Shown here one piece after another: positions 1 to 9,312 of a DNA stretch of 64,000 nt. Under the pieces are notes generated by a model. That model was not told where the DNA came from. It made no database searches and saw nothing but the letters and a program-made list of their open reading frames with translations. Position numbers and translations under genes: made by a program. The stretch is from Paenibacillus stellifer (GTDB taxonomy: Bacteria; Bacillota; Bacilli; Paenibacillales; Paenibacillaceae): assembly GCF_000758685.1 (NCBI RefSeq), contig NZ_CP009286.1, positions 5,313,001-5,377,000 on the forward strand. Reading direction: 5' to 3'. How positions within the stretch are numbered: the stretch's first letter is position 1; each line of letters begins with the position of its first letter.

Positions 1-270
1 GAATTTGTTGCCGAGACCTTCGCCCTTGCTCGCGCCGCGCACCAGTCCCGCGATGTCCACGAATTCAAACGCCGTCGGCACCGTTTTGTTCGGTACAACC
101 AGCTCCGTCAGCTTATCGAGACGCTCGTCCGGAACCTCAACCACGCCGACATTGGGGTCGATCGTGCAGAAAGGATAGTTCGCGGACTCCGCGCCCGCCT
201 GCGTAATTGCGTTAAACAGCGTCGATTTGCCCACGTTAGGCAGACCCACGATACCCGCTTTCAAAGCCAT
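1..270 (-). CDS. ychF: YchF/OLA1-family ATPase, N-terminal part
   Basis: First 90 codons of a minus-strand gene that runs off the left edge of the window. The P-loop GLPNVGKST is at residues 9-17 and the G3 element DIAG at 72-75. The spacing and wording ([43 protein letters not shown]) are those of YchF, a translation-factor-like GTPase relative that prefers ATP and binds ribosomes. The ATG is at 268-270. The rest of the P-loop domain, the coiled coil and the C-terminal TGS domain are outside the window, so integrity cannot be judged. Confidence 0.95.
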   Translation of the reverse strand, partial: MALKAGIVGLPNVGKSTLFNAITQAGAESANYPFCTIDPNVGVVEVPDERLDKLTELVVPNKTVPTAFEFVDIAGLVRGASKGEGLGNKF

Positions 271-1194
271 TTATATGACAACTCCCATTTTTCATTAATT
301 GACCAATTTAGCCCTGCGATCTAACCCATTATATATTAGAACAAAAAGTCCGGCAACAACGCCCTTAACCGCTCCCACAGCACAATCAAACCGCAGCGTC
401 TCCGCCTGATAGAGCAGATTCCGCCGCAATGCACGCACTCCCGCGTTCGCTGCATTTTATCCGCTGCCCGACAGTTCACCTACAGTAACCTGACATCCCA
501 TCATCTGCAACACGACATTTCATCCACTGCATCCTGGCATTCCGTCATCTGCAACATTACATTTCATCCATTGCATCCCAACATATCAGCATCTACATCC
601 CGACATTTTCCTTGCAAGCCGCAGCATCGTATTTCATCCACTGCATTCTGGCTGTTTGTCGTCATATTTCCCAGACCGCATATCAAAGCTGGTATCCCTG
701 ATCAGCTGTCTGCTAGAGCTCCACCTGTTGCATCAACGAACCAAATGTCCAATCTGTAAGGACAAATTCATGAAAAATGTCTTTCAAATAGTGGACACTT
801 CTCCTCAGACGAGACATAGCTCCCACTTTGCCGAAATGCTTCAAATATCACAATATATAGAGGAACACCAGCCATCCGATCTATATATAGAGAACACCTT
901 GGCAACCTCGCTTATTCCTCCCGTGTCCACCTTTTAAAAGACACTTATCGCCATTTGTCCTCATATCATGGACTCCACAGCAAACACGCCGGTCCTCCGC
1001 TTATTTCTTCTTATAAAATGTCCGGAAATGCCGATTCCTTAAATTCCTTAAATCTGCCTCACACATCCCGCACGACCCGCGCATCTCACATAACCTACAA
1101 CCTACACATCCCGCACATCCCGCACATCACGCGCAGCGCAGCGCATCACATGGACAAATAATCTCCTCGTCCACACGTCAACCCTTTTTATCGC
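271..1194. repeat. Gene-free stretch with degenerate tandem repeats
   Basis: About 0.9 kb between ychF and the GNAT gene with no convincing coding sequence. A 44-bp imperfect tandem duplication covers 501-544 and 545-588; both copies begin tcatctgcaa and contain catttcatcc. A third diverged catttcatcc-like core lies at 630-650. Two copies of atatataga(g)gaacacc lie at 853-869 and 883-898. Short tgtcc/ggaca motifs recur between 745 and 960, and cacatcccg triplets near 1100-1125. Small open frames here lack ribosome sites and have repeat-driven compositions. It reads as decayed, non-coding DNA. Confidence 0.6.
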
Positions 1195-1236
1195 AAAAAA
1201 ATAACGGCTGCGCCCTTCATCAACCGCATCCGTTAT
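1195..1236 (-). terminator. Intrinsic terminator of GNAT gene
   Basis: On the minus strand the sequence ataacggatgcg pairs with the later cgcagccgttat, and the stem is followed directly by a run of T. It sits 15 bp beyond the GNAT stop codon. Confidence 0.8.
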
Positions 1237-1251
1237 CGCATATATGCTGGA

Positions 1252-1722
1252 CTATAGCTCTTTGGACATTGTAATGTCTGTGACGCCGTAGCCCATTTTG
1301 GTATACAGCTGAAAAGCGCGCTGATTCTGTCCGAACACATGCAGCCCGATCTTGCTTACATTCATGGAGCGCGCCTTCTCGTCCAGCGCCTGCATGGCCT
1401 GTTTGCCATAGCCTCTGCCCTGATAAGGCTCGAAAATATAAATATCGTATATAAAGGCTTCGCGTCCGCGGCGGCCCTCCGTCACATTGAACCAGATGTA
1501 GCCAACCGCCGTTTCGCTCTCCTCTTCCACAACGGAGTACAGATACGCGCCATCCGTCTGAAGCCCTGACGGCAGAAACCCAGTCATCGCTTCCTTGGAT
1601 TGCTTCAGCGCGTTGTCCGGCTCCCAGTCGCCGGATTTGACCTTCTCTTCGGCAAAGTCATTTGTGGACTGTCTGAGGAAAAATTGGAATGTCGCTTCAT
1701 CCATTTGAACCAGTTTTATCAT
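1252..1722 (-). CDS. GNAT-family N-acetyltransferase
   Basis: A 156-residue protein of GNAT fold that would transfer an acetyl group from acetyl-CoA to an unknown amine. The acetyl-CoA pyrophosphate loop is QGRGYG at residues 101-106 in motif A, and the family's C-terminal element GQNQRAFQLYTKMGY is at about 121-135. Length is normal for a single-domain GNAT. The start ATG follows AAGGAAGG on the minus strand. It is a lone gene closed by its own terminator. The substrate cannot be read from sequence. Confidence 0.85.
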   Translation of the reverse strand: MIKLVQMDEATFQFFLRQSTNDFAEEKVKSGDWEPDNALKQSKEAMTGFLPSGLQTDGAYLYSVVEEESETAVGYIWFNVTEGRRGREAFIYDIYIFEPYQGRGYGKQAMQALDEKARSMNVSKIGLHVFGQNQRAFQLYTKMGYGVTDITMSKEL

Positions 1723-1831
1723 TGTATTCCTTCCTTATTTTCGTGATCATACCTGCCTGCGGGAAAAATGCGGCCAATGCCGCTTCGCCAAATCCCCTCG
1801 CACAGCGGCCGTCTGATGGCTGTATGGCAGC

Positions 1832-2902
<1,071 letters not shown>

Positions 2903-3019
2903 GATGCTTCCTCCCGTCCTTGACTCTGTGCAGAGTACATTATAACACATCGCGCAAGCGGAATATGCAGGCCTTGTCATTCCAGGCACAGTCCCCCAGC
3001 GCCATGCCCCACAAAAGGA

Positions 3020-3061
3020 AACGCCGAACAAACGGCTGCGGCGCAGCGTTCCTTCGGCGTT
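3020..3061 (-). terminator. Intrinsic terminator of cls
   Basis: Minus-strand aacgccgaa pairs with ttcggcgtt around a GC-rich loop that can itself fold. It lies 20-60 bp past the cls stop codon. Confidence 0.7.
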
Positions 3062-3081
3062 CTTTATGGCTTCCGCTCGCC

Positions 3082-4590
3082 CTACAGCAGCGGAGACATG
3101 AGGCGGGCTCCCGATTCCAGGAGACGGACCAGAAATTTCTTGTTCATAAACTTCTCGTGAATGATGAGCGAGGTGGACTGCAGATCCCGTTCGAAGTCCG
3201 ACACGATGCGCTGGACGCTCTCCGTCTTCAGCAGCAGTGCGTTGACTTCGAAATTAAGATGGAAGCTCCGCATATCCATGTTGGCTGTCCCGATCGTGGC
3301 GATTTCGCCGTCGATGATGAGCAGCTTGGAATGGATGAAGCCTTTTTCATACTCGTAAATCTGGACACCCGCTTCCAGCAGCATCGGGAAATAGGAGTGA
3401 GAAGCCAGGAACGGAATCCACTTGTCCGGCTTGCCCGGGAACAGCAGGCGCACATCGAGGCCGGAAAGGGCGGCAACCCGCAGCGCCGTGTAGATGTCCT
3501 CATCCGGGATAAAATACGGCGTCGCGATCCACACCGATTTCTCGGCTGCGGTGATCATGGCGAAGAAGATATTTTTGAGCGACCGGCGCTCGTTGTCCGG
3601 TCCGCTGGCGATAATCTGCACCGCCCCTTCTCCCGAGGTGTAGCGCAGCTGAGGCGACAGGTAATCCTGCTCCAGAATCCGCTCTCCCGTCGTGTGCATC
3701 CAGTCCTGCAGAAAAATAATTTGCATTGTCCGCACCGCTTCGCCTCGCACAAGCATATGAGTATCCCGCCAGAACCCGTACGTTTTGCTCCGGCTGAGGT
3801 ACTCGTCCCCCACGTTCAGACCGCCCATGAAGCCGACGTCTCCGTCGATCACGACGATTTTGCGGTGATTCCGGTAGTTCACCCGGCTGGAGAAAAAAGT
3901 CCGCGACGTTCCGTACGCCGCCACCTTCACGCCCGCATTCGACAGCTCGTTCAGGAAACGTTTGGAGAGCTGCAGGCTGCCAACGGCGTCGTACATGAAA
4001 CGCACCTTGACGCCCGACCGCGCTTTCTCGATCAGAATCTGCTGGATTCGCGTGCCAATCTCGTCGTCGCGGAAAATATAATACTCCATATGAATATGGT
4101 GCTGCGCTTGACGAAGCTCGAGCAAAAGCGTTCCGAAGGTCTCCTCTCCATTGGTGAGCACCCGCGTCTCCGACGTGAAGGAGATCGGCGTCCGCGCCAG
4201 CCTCTGCGACATGCCGAGCAGCTTCCGCTGGGAAGAATTGAAGCTTGACCAGTCCTGATGCATTCGCAGCGCGTCATTCTCGATCCGCTCGTAGGCCATA
4301 AGGTCGCGCTGGGCTTTTTTATCATACTTGCGCCGTTTGAATACATTTTGCCCAAACAGAAAGTAGAACACAAGGCCCACGACCGGGATCAGGGCCAAGA
4401 GCAGAATCCAGGCCATCGTCGTCGACGGGTTCCGGTTCTCCATAAAAATCGCCAGACTGATCGAAACCACCGTCAACGTCGAAAAAATACTGATGATCGT
4501 CCCCCCGGTGCTGCCGAAAATGCCAAAGCCGAAATAATAAAAAGCAAGCAGAGCAGCAATAATGACGATCGACTGAATTCCTCTTCTCAT
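3082..4590 (-). CDS. cls: Cardiolipin synthase (phospholipase D family)
   Basis: A 502-residue membrane enzyme that condenses two phosphatidylglycerols to cardiolipin. Two hydrophobic segments lie at about residues 7-50 and 58-80. Two HKD catalytic motifs follow: H242-R-K244 with D249, and H420-S-K422 with D427, both intact and followed by the usual Gly-rich turns (GFMGGLNV, IGTANMD). The length matches bacterial ClsA-type enzymes. It is monocistronic and divergent from the TetR gene, with about 230 bp of shared upstream DNA. Confidence 0.95.
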   Translation of the reverse strand: MRRGIQSIVIIAALLAFYYFGFGIFGSTGGTIISIFSTLTVVSISLAIFMENRNPSTTMAWILLLALIPVVGLVFYFLFGQNVFKRRKYDKKAQRDLMAYERIENDALRMHQDWSSFNSSQRKLLGMSQRLARTPISFTSETRVLTNGEETFGTLLLELRQAQHHIHMEYYIFRDDEIGTRIQQILIEKARSGVKVRFMYDAVGSLQLSKRFLNELSNAGVKVAAYGTSRTFFSSRVNYRNHRKIVVIDGDVGFMGGLNVGDEYLSRSKTYGFWRDTHMLVRGEAVRTMQIIFLQDWMHTTGERILEQDYLSPQLRYTSGEGAVQIIASGPDNERRSLKNIFFAMITAAEKSVWIATPYFIPDEDIYTALRVAALSGLDVRLLFPGKPDKWIPFLASHSYFPMLLEAGVQIYEYEKGFIHSKLLIIDGEIATIGTANMDMRSFHLNFEVNALLLKTESVQRIVSDFERDLQSTSLIIHEKFMNKKFLVRLLESGARLMSPLL

Positions 4591-4727
4591 TAGGGCATCC
4601 TACCTTTTCTCCGACAAAAAACTCACTGAAATGTCAAAATATATTGTACATGAAAGCCTGTCCTCTTCCTACTCAAACCCTGTTCAAAATTGCAAATAAG
4701 TCAAAACTGTAACCTCTTCGGCTACGT

Positions 4728-4777
4728 TTGTATCCCCGGAGAAATTATACTATAATCACATTTGACTTGGCAGTCAA
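4728..4777 (+). promoter_or_regulatory. TetR-gene promoter and inverted-repeat operator
   Basis: TTGTAT (4728-4733), 17 bp, then TATAAT (4751-4756) form a good vegetative promoter. A perfect inverted repeat TTGACT-tggc-AGTCAA lies at 4762-4777, right over the expected transcription start, and a further agtcaa half-site copy follows at 4792. Its position is what is expected for autorepression by the TetR protein encoded just downstream. The operator role is inferred. Confidence 0.7.
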
Positions 4778-4824
4778 TATGAGAACCGATAAGTCAATAA
4801 TATTGAAAAGGAGTTCCTTATCCA

Positions 4825-5736
4825 GTGAAATCTGCCGATCGAAAAATTGAGATCATCAAGACGGCCATGGAACTGTTCGCCCAAAAAGGAGCTTCGTCCA
4901 CGTCCATGCAGGAGATCGCCGAGCGATGCGGCATTTCTAAAGGAAGCCTGTATCTCTTGTTCAAATCGAAAGAGGAGCTGGAAGAGAGCGTCTATCTGCA
5001 CTGTTTCCGCAAGATCCGCGATCCTTTGCTCGCCCTTGAGCAGGAGACCAGCCTGTCTCCGAAGGATAAGCTGCGCAGCCAGGTGGAGGCTCTGCTCACC
5101 CACATGTACGAACTGCGCGAATTCCTCCAGCGGGTCGTGCGGGATATCGCGGAGAGCGATCCTTCGGAACCGCCGGCCTGGCTATGCCGGGTATTCGTGC
5201 CGCTGATCCGCCAGTTCGAGCGCCGGCTGGAGTCGGTATACGGATCGGATATTCTTCCCTATACAGGAGAGCTGTGGATGCTCGCGCAGGGGATGATCGA
5301 ATCGTATATCCGGGTGATTTTTCACCCGGGGTCCCCGCTTACGCCGGCGCAATCGGCCGATCATCTGATCCGGACGCTCGATATCGCCGCAGCGGGGCTG
5401 CTGGCATCCCGGCCCGATCCGCTTTTGTCCGCCGATATGCTGACCTCGCTGATCTCCACGGATGAGGACGATGCGCGAAGCAATCCGTTTCATCTGATCC
5501 GGCAAATCAAAGAGGCGGCAGCGGGCCTTCCCGACCTTACGCCGGAAGCTCGCGGCGACATCCGGGAGTCGCTGTCCATTCTGGAAAGCGAGCTGCTGAG
5601 CGTTCAGCCGCGAAGAGCGATCATCAAGGGCATGCTGCTCAATCTTCAGTCATGTCCCGGGCTGAGCACCCTTGCTTCGGAGCTTGAAATCCATATTACT
5701 CCATATGAAAGCCCCATTCTTTCGAAGCGGAGGTGA
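4825..5736 (+). CDS. TetR/AcrR-family repressor of the RND pump
   Basis: A 303-residue one-component regulator. The N-terminal helix-turn-helix covers about residues 10-55 (TSMQEIAERCGISKGSLYLLFKSKEEL), and a long helical ligand domain follows, longer than the usual 190-200 residues of the family. The start is GTG, with AAAAGGAG about a dozen bases upstream; no better ATG precedes the HTH. It is encoded 82 bp upstream of the RND transporter on the same strand and behind a palindromic operator. It therefore probably represses its own operon until a pump substrate binds. The ligand is unknown. Confidence 0.88.
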   Translation: MKSADRKIEIIKTAMELFAQKGASSTSMQEIAERCGISKGSLYLLFKSKEELEESVYLHCFRKIRDPLLALEQETSLSPKDKLRSQVEALLTHMYELREFLQRVVRDIAESDPSEPPAWLCRVFVPLIRQFERRLESVYGSDILPYTGELWMLAQGMIESYIRVIFHPGSPLTPAQSADHLIRTLDIAAAGLLASRPDPLLSADMLTSLISTDEDDARSNPFHLIRQIKEAAAGLPDLTPEARGDIRESLSILESELLSVQPRRAIIKGMLLNLQSCPGLSTLASELEIHITPYESPILSKRR

Positions 5737-5818
5737 GACCAAACCGTCATCGTACACGTAGGTAGCAGTAGAGCTTTAGACAAAAAAAGATTAACTGGAA
5801 GGAGTGTTACCGTACCGC

Positions 5819-8800
5819 ATGAAAAGCATTATTAATTTCTCGCTGCGGAACAAGTTCGCAATCTGGCTGCTGACCCTTATCGTTGTGTTCGCCGGCCTGT
5901 ACAGCGGACTGACCATGAAGCAGGAGACGCTGCCCAATATCAGCATTCCCTATCTCAACATCACAACCATCTATCCGGGCGCGGCTCCGGAAGGTGTCGT
6001 GAACGACGTCACCAAGCCGCTGGAGCAGCGGCTGCGCAACGTGGACGGCATCAAGACGCTGAACTCGACGTCCATGGAGAACGCCTCGAACATCACCATT
6101 GAGTTCGAGTACGGCACCAATCTGGACAACGCCACAGCGGCCGTCCGCGAAGCACTGAATGAGGTAACGCTTCCGGACGATGTCCAGAAGCCGCAGATTA
6201 CCCGGTTCAGCCTCAGCTCCCTGCCGGTCATCTCCCTCAGTCTGGCGAGCAGCAGCCAGCAGGATCTGGAGAGCCTGACCCGGATTGCGGAGAATGACAT
6301 CAGCCCGGCGCTGGAGGATTTGGACGGCGTAGCCTCCGTATCTGTAGCCGGCCAATACGTCAAGGAAGTGACGCTGAAGTTCAATCCGGACAAGCTGAAA
6401 CAGTACGGGCTGACTGAAGACACCGTTAAGGGCATTATCCAGGGTTCCTCGATCCATGTGCCGCTCGGCCTGTTCGAGATGGAACAGTCCGAGAAGGCCG
6501 TAGCGGTTGACGGCAACATTACGAATATCGACGATCTCAAGAACGTCGCCATCCCGTATACGCCGGTCGGAGCCGGTGCGGGCGCAGGCAATGCCGGGCA
6601 GGCCGCAGGTGCGGCGGGCCAAGGCATGAGTGGCGCAGGCGCGGCGGGAGCAGGTGCAGCTGCGAGCGGCGCTACGGGCGCGGCGGCAGGCGGTAACGCT
6701 GGAACGGCCGCCGGAGCCGGAACGGGAGCGGCCGCCAGCTTGGGCCTGCCAACCGTCAAGCTGTCCGAGCTGGCCACAATTGAAGTGACCGGACAGTCTG
6801 ATTCCATTTCCCGCACCAACGGCAAGGATTCCATCGGCATCCAGATTATCAAGGCGAACGATGCCAACACCGTTGAAGTGGTGAACAAGGTCAAGGATGA
6901 AGTAGACAAGCTGAAAGAGCAGTATAAGGACGTGGATCTGACCGTGCTGCTCGACCAAGGCAAGCCGATTCAAGACTCCGTGCACACCATGCTGTCCAAG
7001 GCGGTCTTCGGCGCCCTGTTCGCCGTGCTGATTATTCTGCTCTTCCTGCGGAATATCCGCTCTACTATCATTTCCATCATTTCGATTCCGCTGTCGCTCC
7101 TGATCGCGGTTCTGTGCCTGCGGCAGATGGACATCACATTGAATATGATGACGCTCGGCGCGATGACCGTCGCAATCGGGCGCGTTGTCGACGACTCCAT
7201 CGTCGTCATCGAGAATATTTACCGCCGGCTTACGTTAAGCGGCGAGAATCTGCGCGGCCGCGAGCTGATCAGCGCGGCGACGCGTGAAATGTTCGTGCCG
7301 ATCATGTCCTCCACGATCGTCACAATCGCAGTATTCCTGCCGCTCGCTTTCGTAAGCGGCATGGTCGGCGAACTGTTCCTGCCGTTCGCGCTGACCATGG
7401 TCTTCTCCCTGCTCGCCTCCCTCGTCGTGGCGGTCACCCTCGTTCCGGCGCTTGCGCACTCGCTCTTCCGGAACGGGCTTAAATCCAAAAATGATCACGG
7501 CGAGAAGCCGGGCCGGATGGCGGCCGGATACCGCCGCATTCTGAACTGGTGCTTATCTCACAAGCTGATCACCTTCGGTACGGCGGTACTGCTGCTCGTA
7601 GGCAGCCTGTTCCTGATCAAGCCGATCGGCGTCAGCTTCCTGCCTTCACAGGAAGAGAAGAACGTTACGCTGACCTTCTCGCCGAAGGCCGGACAGACGC
7701 TGGAAGACGTGAAGGCGCTCGGCCTGAAGGCCGAGAAATACATCCTGAACCAGGAGCATGTCGATCAGATGCAATATTCGATCGGCGGCGGCGGAATGAT
7801 GGGCATGGGCGGCGGAAGCAAGTCGGGCCTGTTCTACGTCACTTATGACAGTGACACTCCCGAATTCGACAAGGTCAAAGAGCAACTGATCAAAGGACTC
7901 CAGAAGGAAGTGCCGGATGGCACCTGGGGCGACATGTCCAGCATGGCAGGCGGCGGGCTCGGCGGCAGCTCTCTGACCGTCAATGTATTCGGCGACTCGC
8001 TCGAACAGATCAAGCCGGTGGCCGACCAGATTCTGGACACCGTCAAGCAGGATACGAAGAATTTCAAAGACGCGGAGACAAGCTTGAGCGAGTCTTACGG
8101 ACAATATACCATCGTCGCCGATCAGCAGAAGCTGAGCTCACTCGGCCTTACGGCGGGGCAGATCGCCATGAAGCTGAGTTCTTCGGGCACTCGTCCCGTA
8201 TTGACCGAGATACAGGTCGACGACAAGAACTATAACGTCTACATCGAATCCGATAAAGAGACGTACAGCAGCATCCAGCAGATGGAGGATGCCACACTGA
8301 CTTCTCCGCTTGGCATTCCGGTCCGCATCGGCGATGTCGCTAAGATCGAGGAAGGCACCTCGCCGGATTCCATCACCCGCATGGACGGCAAAATGATGGT
8401 AAGCGTCACTGCGGAAATCACATCAAGCGATGTCGGCAGCGCCTCGAATGCCGTCAAGGACAAGGTGGACGCTATGAAGCTGCCGGACGGCGTCACGGTA
8501 ACGTTCGGCGGCGTTACAGAGCAGATTAACGATACCTTCGGCCAGCTCGGCATCGCAATGGCTGCAGCGATCGCGATCGTCTACTTCGTGCTCGTGGTAA
8601 CCTTCGGCGGCGGACTCGCGCCGTTCGCGATTCTGTTCTCGCTGCCGTTCACGATCATCGGCGGACTCGTCGCCCTGCTGATCGCGGGCGAGACGCTGAA
8701 CGTGTCCGCGCTCATGGGCGCGCTCATGCTGATCGGCATTGTCGTCACCAACGCCATCGTGCTGATCGACCGCGTTATCCACAAGGAACGCGAGGGCCTG

Positions 8801-9049
8801 TCAACCCGCGAAGCGCTGCTTGAAGCGGGCGGCACCCGTCTGCGGCCGATCCTGATGACCGCGCTCGCCACGATCGGAGCTCTGCTCCCGCTCGTCGCAG
8901 GTCTTGAGAATAGTGCCGGCATCATCTCCAAGGGACTCGGCGTCACGGTTATCGGCGGCCTGATCAGCTCCACGCTGCTGACGCTCGTCGTCGTGCCTGT
9001 CGTATACGAGTTCCTGATGAAGTTCCGCCGCAAGCGGGTGGAAGACTAG
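5819..9049 (+). CDS. RND efflux transporter, AcrB/SwrC-like
   Basis: A proton-driven exporter of the hydrophobe/amphiphile RND family, 1,076 residues. The start MKSIINFSLRNKFAIW and the first transmembrane helix resemble Gram-positive SwrC-type pumps. Two large extracytoplasmic loops and two blocks of membrane helices follow (about 365-565 and 870-1070). The ATG at 5819 is preferred; an in-frame GTG at 5804 overlaps the GGAAGGAG ribosome site. Residues about 250-307 are almost entirely Gly and Ala, an insert that AcrB relatives normally lack in the first porter loop. A His-poor, Met/Gly stretch (GGGMMGMGGG) lies near residue 660. It sits downstream of its TetR regulator with no adaptor or outer-membrane partner, as expected in a one-membrane cell. 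Confidence 0.93.
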   Translation: MKSIINFSLRNKFAIWLLTLIVVFAGLYSGLTMKQETLPNISIPYLNITTIYPGAAPEGVVNDVTKPLEQRLRNVDGIKTLNSTSMENASNITIEFEYGTNLDNATAAVREALNEVTLPDDVQKPQITRFSLSSLPVISLSLASSSQQDLESLTRIAENDISPALEDLDGVASVSVAGQYVKEVTLKFNPDKLKQYGLTEDTVKGIIQGSSIHVPLGLFEMEQSEKAVAVDGNITNIDDLKNVAIPYTPVGAGAGAGNAGQAAGAAGQGMSGAGAAGAGAAASGATGAAAGGNAGTAAGAGTGAAASLGLPTVKLSELATIEVTGQSDSISRTNGKDSIGIQIIKANDANTVEVVNKVKDEVDKLKEQYKDVDLTVLLDQGKPIQDSVHTMLSKAVFGALFAVLIILLFLRNIRSTIISIISIPLSLLIAVLCLRQMDITLNMMTLGAMTVAIGRVVDDSIVVIENIYRRLTLSGENLRGRELISAATREMFVPIMSSTIVTIAVFLPLAFVSGMVGELFLPFALTMVFSLLASLVVAVTLVPALAHSLFRNGLKSKNDHGEKPGRMAAGYRRILNWCLSHKLITFGTAVLLLVGSLFLIKPIGVSFLPSQEEKNVTLTFSPKAGQTLEDVKALGLKAEKYILNQEHVDQMQYSIGGGGMMGMGGGSKSGLFYVTYDSDTPEFDKVKEQLIKGLQKEVPDGTWGDMSSMAGGGLGGSSLTVNVFGDSLEQIKPVADQILDTVKQDTKNFKDAETSLSESYGQYTIVADQQKLSSLGLTAGQIAMKLSSSGTRPVLTEIQVDDKNYNVYIESDKETYSSIQQMEDATLTSPLGIPVRIGDVAKIEEGTSPDSITRMDGKMMVSVTAEITSSDVGSASNAVKDKVDAMKLPDGVTVTFGGVTEQINDTFGQLGIAMAAAIAIVYFVLVVTFGGGLAPFAILFSLPFTIIGGLVALLIAGETLNVSALMGALMLIGIVVTNAIVLIDRVIHKEREGLSTREALLEAGGTRLRPILMTALATIGALLPLVAGLENSAGIISKGLGVTVIGGLISSTLLTLVVVPVVYEFLMKFRRKRVED

Positions 9050-9149
9050 GAACGCGAAGGCACGCTAGCAAACTGGTAAGACCCCTTTCGTGCAGGGAGG
9101 GCATTCATTCCGGACGGAACCGGCGTCCTCCCCACAAGATTACAGGCTT

Positions 9150-9177
9150 CGCAGCTAATGCTCCGGCCGGAGCTGCG
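9150..9177. other. Short inverted repeat downstream of RND gene
   Basis: cgcagct and agctgcg flank ctccggccgg, which is itself nearly palindromic. It lies between the convergent RND and gluconokinase genes, upstream of the main terminator. No T-run follows, so it may be an auxiliary structure only. Confidence 0.4.
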
Positions 9178-9224
9178 GTTTACGGTCCGTTCTCTGTCGG
9201 AGCCTCAGTTCGCGCTTCTATAAC

Positions 9225-9263
9225 AATAAGCCCATCTTCGCCAGCGGCGAAGATGGGCTTATT
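9225..9263. terminator. Bidirectional terminator between convergent genes
   Basis: A perfect 18-bp stem (9225-9242 with 9246-9263) around a three-base loop, with A-rich and T-rich ends on both strands. It lies between the RND gene (plus) and the gluconokinase-like gene (minus) and can serve both. Confidence 0.92.
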
Positions 9264-9312
9264 TGCGTTTTATCTGAAATCCGTGAGTCGATGCGCTTGC
9301 CTGGAGAACCCG

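Noticed and set aside
656..937. 93-codon open frame with a CPIC motif, in the gene-free stretch
   Set aside because: No ribosome site, no recognised family, and it lies in degenerate repeats.
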